From: an uncultured Prevotella sp.
GTDB taxonomy: Bacteria > Bacteroidota > Bacteroidia > Bacteroidales > Bacteroidaceae
Direction of reading: 5' to 3'
Assembly: GCA_927910885.1 (NCBI GenBank)
Contig: CAKMOD010000050.1
Span: forward strand, 1-14,977
Length of the DNA: 14,977 nucleotides
Positions 5,384 through 12,648 of the stretch are shown piece after piece. The position numbers and the translations under genes are program-made. The notes under the pieces were generated by a model. The model did not search any database and had not been told where the DNA came from. It saw nothing but the letters and a program-made list of their open reading frames with translations. How positions within the stretch are numbered: the first letter of the stretch is position 1; the number at the start of each line of letters is the position of its first letter.

Positions 5384-7327
5384 ATGAGCTACTTAAAATT
5401 TGAAAAAGCTCTGATGACCAATCTTCAAGATTCGCTTCCCAGAGAGCTGCTGCGAACCAATCGCTCTGGTGCCTATTCTTGTTCGACGGTTGTTGATTGT
5501 AACACACGCAAGTACCATGGACTGCTCGTTGTCCCAGTTCCAGAACTGGACGATGAGAATCATGTGCTGCTGAGTTCGCTTGACCCTACTGTCATTCAGC
5601 ATGGTGCCTCTTTCAATCTTGGTTTGCATAAGTATCAGGGCAATAACTTTAGTCCTCAAGGACATAAGTATATTCGTGAATTTGACTGTGATACAGTGCC
5701 AACTACGCTTTATAGAGTAGGTGGTGTTTTATTAAAGAAGGAGGTTGTCTTCCAGCATTATGAAGACCGTATCTTAATTCGTTATACTTTATTGGAGGCG
5801 CACTCAAAGACTACTTTGCAGTTCCGCCCATTCCTTGCATTCCGTAGTGTTCGCCAGTTTACCCATGAGAATGGTGCTGCTGACCGCTCGTATGAGGTTG
5901 TGGATAATGGAATCAGTACTTGTATGTATTCTGGTTATCCATCGCTTTTTATGCAATTCTCAAAGAAGAACGAGTTCCACTTTGATCCATATTGGTATCG
6001 TGGATTGGAATATCCAAAAGAGCAGGAGCGTGGTTATGCTTCTAATGAAGACCTTTATGTGCCTGGTTACTTTGAGATGAATATAAGTAAGGGCGAAAGT
6101 GTTGTCTTTGCTGCATCAACTACTGAATGTCGTACATCAACTTTGAAGAATCTGTTTGATAAGGAAGTGGAGTCACGTAGTCCACGTGATAACTTCTTCC
6201 ACTGCCTTGTTAATGCTGCTCATCAGTTCCATAATCGTACAAAGAACGACGAACGTTATATTCTCGCGGGCTATCCTTGGTTCAAGTGTCGTGCTCGTGA
6301 CCAGTTTATTGCTTTACCAGGACTTACTTTAAGTATTGAAGAACAAGACTACTTTGAACTCGTAATGAAGACAGCTGAGAAGGGTTTACGTGAGTTTATG
6401 GAAGGTAAACCACTCAGCGTGAAGATATACGAGATGGAGAAACCAGACGTTCCTCTTTGGTGTATATGGTCAATCCAACAGTATGCAAAGGAAGCTGGTA
6501 AGAGTCGTTGTAGAGAACTCTACATGGATTTGATACGTGATATCGTTGATTATCTCTTGGCAAGCAAGCATCCTAATCTCACTTTGGATGAGAATGGATT
6601 ACTCTATGCAGATGCGAAGGGAGAAGCGATTACATGGATGAACTCCATGGATAATGGCAAACCTGTTGTTCCACGCTCTGGATATATCGTAGAGTTTAAT
6701 GCGCTTTGGTATAATGCGTTGCGCTTTACAGCTGCAATGGAATTAGAGGGAGGTAATGAAGAGCGCGCAAACGAACTTGAAGCACTTGCAGAGAAATGTA
6801 AGACTTCATTCGTTGAAACATTCCTCAACGAGTATGGCTACCTTTATGACTATGTTGATGGTAGAATGGTTGACTGGAGTGTACGTCCGAATATGGTGTT
6901 TGCAGTGGCCCTTGATTATTCTCCACTTGACCAGAAGCAGAAGAGGGGAGTATTGGATGTATGTACACGTGAACTCCTTACGCCAAAAGGATTACGTTCT
7001 CTTTCTCCAAAGAGTGGTGGATATAATCCATTATATACAGGTCCTCAGCATCAGCGTGACCTTGCTTATCATCAAGGAACAGCTTGGCCTTGGTTGGGCG
7101 GCTTTTATCTTGAAGCCTGCTTGAAACTTTATAAGCAGACACGTCTAAGTTTTGTAGAGCGTCAGTTGGTAGGTTATGAAGATGAGATGATAAATCATTG
7201 TCTGAGTACACTACCTGAACTCTTCGATGGCAATCCACCATTCAGTGGTCGTGGAGCTATCTCTTTTGCCATGAATGTAGCCGAGGTGCTCCGTACATTA
7301 GAATTACTTGAGAAGTATAAATTTTAA
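5384..7327 (+). CDS. Glycogen debranching enzyme (amylo-alpha-1,6-glucosidase type)
   Basis: This 647-residue protein has an N-terminal GDE_N beta-sandwich domain (about 1-240, with RTNRSGAYSCSTVVDCNTRKYHGLL) and a C-terminal (alpha/alpha)6 glucosidase domain (about 290-645) of the GH133-like family. The family removes alpha-1,6-linked glucose stubs from storage glucan. Visible motifs are YPWFKCRARDQFIALPGL, ITWMNSMDNGKPVVPRSG (about 416-433), IVEFNALWYNALRF (435-448) and YHQGTAWPWLGGFY (562-575). In many relatives the second motif reads WMD, with Asp proposed as an acid residue; here it is WMN (Asn420). I cannot say whether this is normal for the Bacteroidota branch. It is the first gene of a three-gene operon, 14 bases before the glycosyltransferase. 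It probably acts in the cytoplasm, since no signal peptide is seen. Confidence 0.92.
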   Translation: MSYLKFEKALMTNLQDSLPRELLRTNRSGAYSCSTVVDCNTRKYHGLLVVPVPELDDENHVLLSSLDPTVIQHGASFNLGLHKYQGNNFSPQGHKYIREFDCDTVPTTLYRVGGVLLKKEVVFQHYEDRILIRYTLLEAHSKTTLQFRPFLAFRSVRQFTHENGAADRSYEVVDNGISTCMYSGYPSLFMQFSKKNEFHFDPYWYRGLEYPKEQERGYASNEDLYVPGYFEMNISKGESVVFAASTTECRTSTLKNLFDKEVESRSPRDNFFHCLVNAAHQFHNRTKNDERYILAGYPWFKCRARDQFIALPGLTLSIEEQDYFELVMKTAEKGLREFMEGKPLSVKIYEMEKPDVPLWCIWSIQQYAKEAGKSRCRELYMDLIRDIVDYLLASKHPNLTLDENGLLYADAKGEAITWMNSMDNGKPVVPRSGYIVEFNALWYNALRFTAAMELEGGNEERANELEALAEKCKTSFVETFLNEYGYLYDYVDGRMVDWSVRPNMVFAVALDYSPLDQKQKRGVLDVCTRELLTPKGLRSLSPKSGGYNPLYTGPQHQRDLAYHQGTAWPWLGGFYLEACLKLYKQTRLSFVERQLVGYEDEMINHCLSTLPELFDGNPPFSGRGAISFAMNVAEVLRTLELLEKYKF

Positions 7328-7329
7328 GA

Positions 7330-7334
7330 GGAGG
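7330..7334 (+). promoter_or_regulatory. Shine-Dalgarno sequence of the glycosyltransferase gene
   Basis: GGAGG within AGAGGAGGGA lies 7 bases before ATG 7342, just after the stop of the preceding gene. This is one of the few canonical ribosome binding sites in the window and supports this start. Confidence 0.6.
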
Positions 7335-7341
7335 GACCAGT

Positions 7342-8610
7342 ATGAAAGTTTTAATGTTTGGATGGGAGTATCCTCCTCATGTTTATGGTGGCTTAGCAAC
7401 TGCTAACTTTGGTATATCAGAAGGACTTCATGCACAGGGCGACATAGAGACAATTCTCTGTTTGCCACATCCTTTTGGTGATGAGGATCATACATACGCT
7501 GAGATTGTGGCGATGAATCATGTGCCTATCGCTTATCGTGAATTGGGTTATGATTATGTAAAGAATCGTCTTGGCAACATTATGTCGCCAGAACTTTACT
7601 TTAAGTTGCGTGAGCACATCTATGCCGACTTCAATTATATGAACGTCAACGACCTTGGTGCAATGGATTTTGCGGGAGGTTATCCTTCTAATCTGCACGA
7701 GGAAATTAATAATTATTCGATTATTGCAGGTGTTGTTGCACGTACATACGATTTCGATATTATTCATGCACACGACTGGTTGACTTACCCAGCAGGTATT
7801 CATGCTAAGCGTGTGTCTGGAAAACCTTTGTGTATCCATGTGCATGCAACCGATTTTGACCGTTCACGTGGTAAGGTTAATCCAACTGTATATGGTATAG
7901 AAAAGGACGGTATGGACAATGCTGATTGCATTATGTGTGTGTCAGAACTTACACGCCAGACCGTTATTAACCAGTATCATCAGGACCCACGCAAGGTGTT
8001 TACGGTGCATAATGCCGTTTATCCATTGGCTAAGGAGATTGCAGATATGCCTCGTCCTGACCATAAGGGTAAGGAGAAGGTAGTAACATTCCTGGGTCGA
8101 CTGACAATGCAGAAAGGACCTGAATACTTTGTTGAGGCAGCTAATATGGTGCTTCATCGTACACGTAACGTTCGTTTCTGTATGGCAGGTTCAGGCGATA
8201 TGATGGACCAGATGATTTATCTTGCAGCTGAACGTGGTATTGCTGACCGTTTCCATTTCCCAGGTTTTATGCGAGGAAATCAGGTTTATGAATGTCTGAA
8301 GGCATCTGATGTTTATGTGATGCCGTCGGTAAGTGAGCCTTTTGGTATCTCTCCATTGGAGGCAATGCAATGCGGTACACCGAGTATCATTTCAAAGCAG
8401 AGCGGTTGTGCAGAAATTCTTAATAACTGTATCAAGGTAGACTATTGGGATATTCATGCGCTTGCAGATGCTATTTACTCCATTTGTCATAATGAGAGTC
8501 TCTTCGATTATCTCTCTGTAGAGGGTAAGCGGGAGGTAGACCAGATAACATGGGAGAAGGTTGGTGCGTGGATTCGTGAACTCTACCTTCGTACCTTGGG
8601 CTGGCAGTAA
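7342..8610 (+). CDS. Glycogen synthase-like glycosyltransferase (GT-B fold, GT4/GT5-like)
   Basis: The 422-residue protein is a retaining GT-B glycosyltransferase, most likely the enzyme that extends storage alpha-glucan from a nucleotide-sugar donor. The N-terminal half opens with MKVLMFGWEYPPHVYGGLAT; YGGL at 15-18 is the glycine-rich donor/acceptor loop seen in glycogen synthases. HAHDWLTYPAG (142-152) follows. The C-terminal half has FLGRLTMQKGPEYF (250-263), where Arg and Lys contact the donor phosphates. It also has the E-x7-E motif in SEPFGISPLEAMQCGTP (331-347), with Glu332 and Glu340. At about 420 residues it is shorter than classical GlgA (around 480), so I do not assign the symbol. 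It sits between the debranching enzyme and the GH57 protein, and no glgC or glgB is in the window. Confidence 0.9.
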   Translation: MKVLMFGWEYPPHVYGGLATANFGISEGLHAQGDIETILCLPHPFGDEDHTYAEIVAMNHVPIAYRELGYDYVKNRLGNIMSPELYFKLREHIYADFNYMNVNDLGAMDFAGGYPSNLHEEINNYSIIAGVVARTYDFDIIHAHDWLTYPAGIHAKRVSGKPLCIHVHATDFDRSRGKVNPTVYGIEKDGMDNADCIMCVSELTRQTVINQYHQDPRKVFTVHNAVYPLAKEIADMPRPDHKGKEKVVTFLGRLTMQKGPEYFVEAANMVLHRTRNVRFCMAGSGDMMDQMIYLAAERGIADRFHFPGFMRGNQVYECLKASDVYVMPSVSEPFGISPLEAMQCGTPSIISKQSGCAEILNNCIKVDYWDIHALADAIYSICHNESLFDYLSVEGKREVDQITWEKVGAWIRELYLRTLGWQ

Positions 8611-8658
8611 AAGCCCTGAGAGTACTAATAACCTTTTTAAAACTAAAACAAAAAGATA

Positions 8659-10104
8659 ATGAAAACAATCTGTTTATATTTCGAGATACACCAGGTAATT
8701 CACCTGAAACGCTACCGCTTCTTTGATATTGGTACCGACCATTATTATTATGACGATTTCGAGAACGAACGATCAGTATCAGAAATCGCTGAGAGAAGCT
8801 ATATGCCTGCATTGGATACGCTGTTGCAGATGATTAAAGATAATGGGAAAGCTTTTAAGGTAGCCTTCTCACTTTCGGGCGTAGGTATTGAGCAGCTTGA
8901 GATGCACGCTCCACAGGTGCTTGACAAACTACAAGAGCTGAATAATACAGGCTGTGTAGAATTCCTTGCTGAGCCTTATTCTCATGGTTTAGCGTCATTA
9001 GCTAATGAAGAAAGCTTCAAGTCTGAAGTAAAGCGTCAGGCTCAGAAGATTAAGGAATACTTTGGTCAGACACCAAAGATATTGCGCAATTCTTCTCTTA
9101 TTTATAGTGACGATATTGGTTTGATAGCTTCTCAGATGGGCTTTAAGGGAATGTTGACAGAGGGCGCAAAGCATGTCTTGGGTTGGAAGAGTCCACATTA
9201 TGTATATAACTGTGCTCTTGCTCCTAACTTGAAACTTCTGTTGCGTGATGTAAAGTTGAGTGATGATATCTCATTGCGTTTCAATAATTCAGACTGGGAT
9301 GGTTATCCATTGTTTGCTGATACATATATGTCACAGATTGCAGCACTCCCAGAGGAGGAGCAGGTCATCGGTATCTTTATGAACCTTTCAGCACTTGGTA
9401 TTGAGCAGCCATTGTCAAGCAATATCCTTGAGTTCTTCAAGGCGTTGCCAGCATGTGCTAAGCAGCATGGCATCACCTTCTCAACTCCAACGGAGATTTG
9501 CATGAAGTTGAAGAGTGTAGACAACCTCTACGTGCCAGATACATTAAGTTGGATGGATGAGGAGCGTGATGTTAGTACATGGTTGGGTAATCCAATGCAG
9601 CGTGAAGCATTCAATAAATTGTATAGTATTGCTGATCGTGTGCGCATAGCCAATGATCCACGTGTTAATCAGGATTGGGACTATTTGCAGGCAAGTGAAA
9701 ACTTCCGCTTTATGTCAACCAAACCTTCACGTGTTGGCATGGACCGTGGTATCTATGATAGTCCATTTGATGCCTTCACTAATTATATGAACATTCTTGG
9801 CGACTTCTTGAATCGTGTCAATACACTTTATCCTGCTGAGATTGACAATGAGGAGTTGAACAGTTTGCTCACGACAATCCGCAACCAAGGTGATGAGATA
9901 GAAATGAAATCTAAGGACATCATCAATCTCCAAGCAAAGGTAGAGAAATTGGAGTTAGAAGGAGATAAACTTCGTGCTTTGTTAGAGAAGAAAGCACCTG
10001 CAAAGAAGGCAGCTACTCCAAAGGCTACAGCTAAGAAACCAGTCAAGAAAGCTCCTGCTAAGAAGGTTGTAAAGGCTGTTGCCGAAGAAGTTAAAGCTAA
10101 GTAA
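8659..10104 (+). CDS. GH57 alpha-amylase-like protein lacking both catalytic carboxylates
   Basis: The 481-residue protein has the GH57 (beta/alpha)7 barrel layout over about residues 1-390. Region 1 reads FEIHQVIHLKRYRFF (8-22), with HQV for the usual HQP. VEFLAEPYSHGLASL follows. At the nucleophile region, RNTELIYN of active relatives reads RNSSLIYS (143-150), putting Ser146 in place of Glu. At the acid region, MDYETFGEHQ reads MNLSALGIEQ (241-250), putting Asn242 in place of Asp. Non-catalytic GH57 'alpha-amylase-like homologues' are known, mainly from Bacteroidota, so this probably belongs there. After the barrel come a coiled coil (about 400-445) and a Lys/Ala/Pro-rich tail (447-481, repeated AKK). 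It is the last operon gene, 48 bases after the glycosyltransferase. A glycan-binding or scaffolding role is inference. Confidence 0.9.
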   Translation: MKTICLYFEIHQVIHLKRYRFFDIGTDHYYYDDFENERSVSEIAERSYMPALDTLLQMIKDNGKAFKVAFSLSGVGIEQLEMHAPQVLDKLQELNNTGCVEFLAEPYSHGLASLANEESFKSEVKRQAQKIKEYFGQTPKILRNSSLIYSDDIGLIASQMGFKGMLTEGAKHVLGWKSPHYVYNCALAPNLKLLLRDVKLSDDISLRFNNSDWDGYPLFADTYMSQIAALPEEEQVIGIFMNLSALGIEQPLSSNILEFFKALPACAKQHGITFSTPTEICMKLKSVDNLYVPDTLSWMDEERDVSTWLGNPMQREAFNKLYSIADRVRIANDPRVNQDWDYLQASENFRFMSTKPSRVGMDRGIYDSPFDAFTNYMNILGDFLNRVNTLYPAEIDNEELNSLLTTIRNQGDEIEMKSKDIINLQAKVEKLELEGDKLRALLEKKAPAKKAATPKATAKKPVKKAPAKKVVKAVAEEVKAK

Positions 10105-10126
10105 GGTCTTTATATAACATACGTAT

Positions 10127-10182
10127 AACGCTCATATAGCAAACTGATGATTTTTATCAGGCGTGTTATATGAGCGTTTTTT
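10127..10182 (+). terminator. Terminator of the glycogen operon
   Basis: A perfect 12-bp outer stem (AACGCTCATATA 10127-10138, TATATGAGCGTT 10167-10178) encloses an inner hairpin (CTGAT 10144-10148, ATCAG 10156-10160). It ends in a six-T run, 10177-10182. Confidence 0.85.
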
Positions 10183-10209
10183 ACAAATAATGTATTCTCA
10201 TATCGTTGG

Positions 10210-10365
10210 TTTTTGTAAACTATTTTTATATGATTTAAAGTCGAAACATGCTCTTTTGGCTTCTAAAAGACGCCTAATAGGCTTGCAAAAGATGCCCTTT
10301 TGAAGTCTAACTAACGCCCTTTTGAAGTCCAATTAGGCGTCTTTTCTTGTGCTGACTTATAACTA
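10210..10365 (-). repeat. Dispersed extragenic repeat, copy 2 (inverted relative to copy 1)
   Basis: This is the reverse complement of the element at 731-887, with its best core at 10247-10332. This copy shows the internal design more clearly. A perfect 14-base inverted repeat (AAAAGACGCCTAAT 10265-10278, ATTAGGCGTCTTTT 10332-10345) encloses two direct copies of GCCCTTTTGAAGTC (10294-10307 and 10316-10329, period 22). Like copy 1 it lies between convergent genes (GH57 gene and the NusG-like gene). The flanks 10183-10209 and 10366-10548 are AT-rich with no gene that I can support. Confidence 0.8.
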
Positions 10366-10548
10366 TTTGATTTCCTTTTAGTTACAGACCTGCTTTTAAT
10401 ATGCTATTTTGCTATTAAATATAGAGGATTTATCTGAAATTATGTAATGATTTTTCAAAGCCTTATTTGAATCTTTGAAGTATTAAAGAAAAGTTTTCTG
10501 AGTCAGAGAGTGATAATAAAATAGGTAGTGATACAGCCAATGTGAAAC

Positions 10549-11118
10549 TTATTTCTCCTCCATTGGTACACAGCACCAGCGAGAAACCTTGAGCATTACA
10601 CCAATGCCTGGGATCTCTTTTAAGAGATAATACTTCTTACTGGAGCGAACCAATCGTCCGGTCATTCCCTTTAGTGGTCCGAACTTAACAAGAACCTCGT
10701 CACCAGCTTTCATTTGTGCCTCGTCTGAGGAAAGGAACTTGCGCATGGTTATCTCAGGATTACACATCAGACGGAACTCATACATCTGATCGTGAGGAAT
10801 GAGTGCATACTCTCGTGAATCCTTTGACTTCTTTACAACGCTAATTTTATAGTTGGATTCTTGTACAATCTTTTGAAATGAGATGTCTTCTCCTGTCATT
10901 TTTACAAAGAGAATATTACGGACAACAGGACGAAGAACAGAGTGAGGCTTACCATCACGCCCTTCTATGTCAACATATTGTTCAGGAACAAAACATTCCA
11001 AACCATGACGCATAAAGTAGGTTCTCACCTCTTCAAGCTTAAGAGTGAAAAGCCTTACTGCATACCAAGGCGCTCCATCATCAATGACTCCGTCTATATA
11101 GCTTGCTGCTGTTGTCAT
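10549..11118 (-). CDS. NusG/RfaH-family antiterminator, UpxY-like
   Basis: The 189-residue protein has a NusG N-terminal (NGN) domain at about 17-115, starting PWYAVRLFTLKLEEVRTYF, and a C-terminal KOW domain at about 137-185 (AGDEVLVKFGPLKGMTGRLV). NusG paralogues of this kind bind RNA polymerase. In Bacteroides the UpxY members prevent early termination in polysaccharide operons. The 10-15 residue leader (MTTAASYIDGVIDDGA) is extra to the NGN fold. UpxY genes normally open a capsule locus. This one is the last gene of a trpF-trpG-nusG-like group, 24 bases after trpG, and converges on the GH57 gene. So it has no downstream gene to control in cis and its target is unknown. The housekeeping NusG is expected elsewhere, next to secE and the ribosomal protein genes. 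Confidence 0.85.
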   Translation of the reverse strand: MTTAASYIDGVIDDGAPWYAVRLFTLKLEEVRTYFMRHGLECFVPEQYVDIEGRDGKPHSVLRPVVRNILFVKMTGEDISFQKIVQESNYKISVVKKSKDSREYALIPHDQMYEFRLMCNPEITMRKFLSSDEAQMKAGDEVLVKFGPLKGMTGRLVRSSKKYYLLKEIPGIGVMLKVSRWCCVPMEEK

Positions 11119-11142
11119 AGTATGTATAAGAATAATTATTTG

Positions 11143-11712
11143 TTAGATGTGTAACCAATTAGCCATAATCTTTTTTCCATCTGGCGTTAGAACGCTCTCA
11201 GGGTGAAACTGGATACCATAAACATTATGCGTTCTATGGCGTAATGCCATGATTAACCCTTCTTTGCTCTCGGCTATTATTTCTAAACAATCAGGGAAGT
11301 TAGTCCTCTCTACGACCCAACTATGATATCGTCCTACTGAGAAATATTTTGGTAACCCAGCAAACAAAGGGGTATTAACAATTTGATTCGTTTCTGTTGT
11401 TACACCATGAAAGACATCAGATAGATTCTTTAGTTTTGCTCCGAATGCCTCACCAATAGCTTGATGCCCCAAGCATACGCCTAAGATTGGCTTTACGCCA
11501 GCATAGCGGCGAATAATGTCCAATAGCAGACCAGCTTCCGATGGGATGCCAGGGCCGGGACTTAAAACAATACGATCGTAGTTATTCAAATCTTCAAGGG
11601 AGAACTGATTGTTACGGACTACCGTTACATCAACTCCTAATTCCTTTATGAGATGAACAAGATTATATGTAAAAGAATCGTAGTTATCAATGATAACACA
11701 ATTTGTTTTCAT
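11143..11712 (-). CDS. trpG: Anthranilate/aminodeoxychorismate synthase glutamine amidotransferase subunit
   Basis: This 189-residue class I glutamine amidotransferase frees ammonia from glutamine for TrpE (anthranilate) or PabB (4-amino-4-deoxychorismate). It starts VIIDNYDSFTYNLVH as TrpG/PabA proteins do. The oxyanion motif SPGPGIPSEAG is at 51-61, the nucleophile Cys80 sits in GVCLGHQAIGEAFG, and the triad is completed by His170 and Glu172 in GIQFHPESVLTP. All catalytic residues are present. It follows trpF by 28 bases and precedes the NusG-like gene by 24, so the three are probably co-transcribed. No trpE or pabB is in the window, so the partner subunit, and hence the choice between TrpG and PabA, cannot be fixed. 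The trpF neighbour favours TrpG. Confidence 0.88.
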   Translation of the reverse strand: MKTNCVIIDNYDSFTYNLVHLIKELGVDVTVVRNNQFSLEDLNNYDRIVLSPGPGIPSEAGLLLDIIRRYAGVKPILGVCLGHQAIGEAFGAKLKNLSDVFHGVTTETNQIVNTPLFAGLPKYFSVGRYHSWVVERTNFPDCLEIIAESKEGLIMALRHRTHNVYGIQFHPESVLTPDGKKIMANWLHI

Positions 11713-11740
11713 TCGTGTCTCAGTCCTCTAATCAATGGAT

Positions 11741-12406
11741 CTACTTTACTTTCTCAAGAAAGTTCTTCATTAATGCTACATCCTTTACTGCTGGTGCTGT
11801 CTCAAACTTCTCGTTTATGCTGATACCATAGAACTGAGGATGAGAGAAAGTCTTAATCTTATCAGCCTCTTCGATACCAATATTCCCACTTACAAGGAAA
11901 GGAACCTTTCCTTCATACGCTTCCAAAATGCTCCAATCCTTTAGATTCTCTTGGATGTCAAAGAGGAAGTAATCAACTCCTTCTGCATATTCCTTGTATT
12001 TCTCTATATCCTCACGCTTTGTAATGACAAGACGCTTCATAATCTTTATTCCAGCATGAATATCAGGGTCAAGGGTACGACGAAGGTTGTCCACCATCAC
12101 TATACTCTCTTCTCCATTAAGCTGGACAACATCAAGATTGAAGTTATAGACGCGTGTAACAATATTCTGTGGCATGTCATCAGCAAAAACACCACAAAGA
12201 ATTGGTCTTTGTTGTTGTTGAGATGATTCGTGTGACGATAAGTCAGACAGGCTGCTATAGTCTGGAATAATACCAGCACATGATGATATCTGACTGACAT
12301 AACGTTCGCTTTTAGGCTCGAAATCCAATCCTACCCAGTCTATGCCAAGTTGAGAAACTTCGTGAATATTGTGGGCTTCACGCATGCCACATACCTTTAT
12401 AATCAT
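11741..12406 (-). CDS. trpF: Phosphoribosylanthranilate isomerase family protein (TrpF), divergent
   Basis: TrpF isomerises phosphoribosylanthranilate to CdRP, the third step of tryptophan synthesis. The 221-residue protein keeps the start MIIKVCGMRE with catalytic Cys6, GLDFEPKSERYV (26-37), VVQLNGEES (93-101) and a candidate acid Asp150 in YFLFD. Several family hallmarks are missing. The glycine-rich phosphate loop (GGxGK) expected just after Asp150 is absent, since QENLKDW follows at once. The second phosphate loop (usually SGG or AGG) is SGN at 173-175. The HG of VQLHG is NG. The late Asp of the usual 'giDlNS' is Ser in GISINE. A Ser/Gln-rich insertion is at 51-66. The family assignment is secure; retention of activity is doubtful. 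It is the first gene of the minus-strand group, and no Trp-rich leader peptide is seen upstream. Confidence 0.85.
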   Translation of the reverse strand: MIIKVCGMREAHNIHEVSQLGIDWVGLDFEPKSERYVSQISSCAGIIPDYSSLSDLSSHESSQQQQRPILCGVFADDMPQNIVTRVYNFNLDVVQLNGEESIVMVDNLRRTLDPDIHAGIKIMKRLVITKREDIEKYKEYAEGVDYFLFDIQENLKDWSILEAYEGKVPFLVSGNIGIEEADKIKTFSHPQFYGISINEKFETAPAVKDVALMKNFLEKVK

Positions 12407-12439
12407 ATAGATATAAAATTCTCAAATACTTTTACGCTA

Positions 12440-12447
12440 CAAACTTA
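12440..12447 (-). promoter_or_regulatory. trpF operon promoter, -7 element
   Basis: Read on the minus strand this is TAAGTTTG, a match to TAnnTTTG. It is 34 bases before the trpF start codon. No clear -33 TTG is seen at 19-21 bases. Confidence 0.45.
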
Positions 12448-12648
12448 CATAAAATTATCGAATTATACGCTTGTGAAATAAAGAAAAGCTCTTTTATTTA
12501 AAGGAAAGATGAATAAAAAGGAATGATACAAGATAATCCCAACAAATTAATGCATATAAAGTGAAAATATTCTTGTAAGAAGATATAATAATATCTATCA
12601 TATAGCGTTTAGATGACATAATAACTCTCAACAATACATTTTCGGCCT

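Noticed and set aside
10490..10548. Possible terminator for the minus-strand trpF-trpG-NusG-like operon
   Set aside because: Only a loopless AGAAAA/TTTTCT palindrome is present, with no usable stem-loop and T run.
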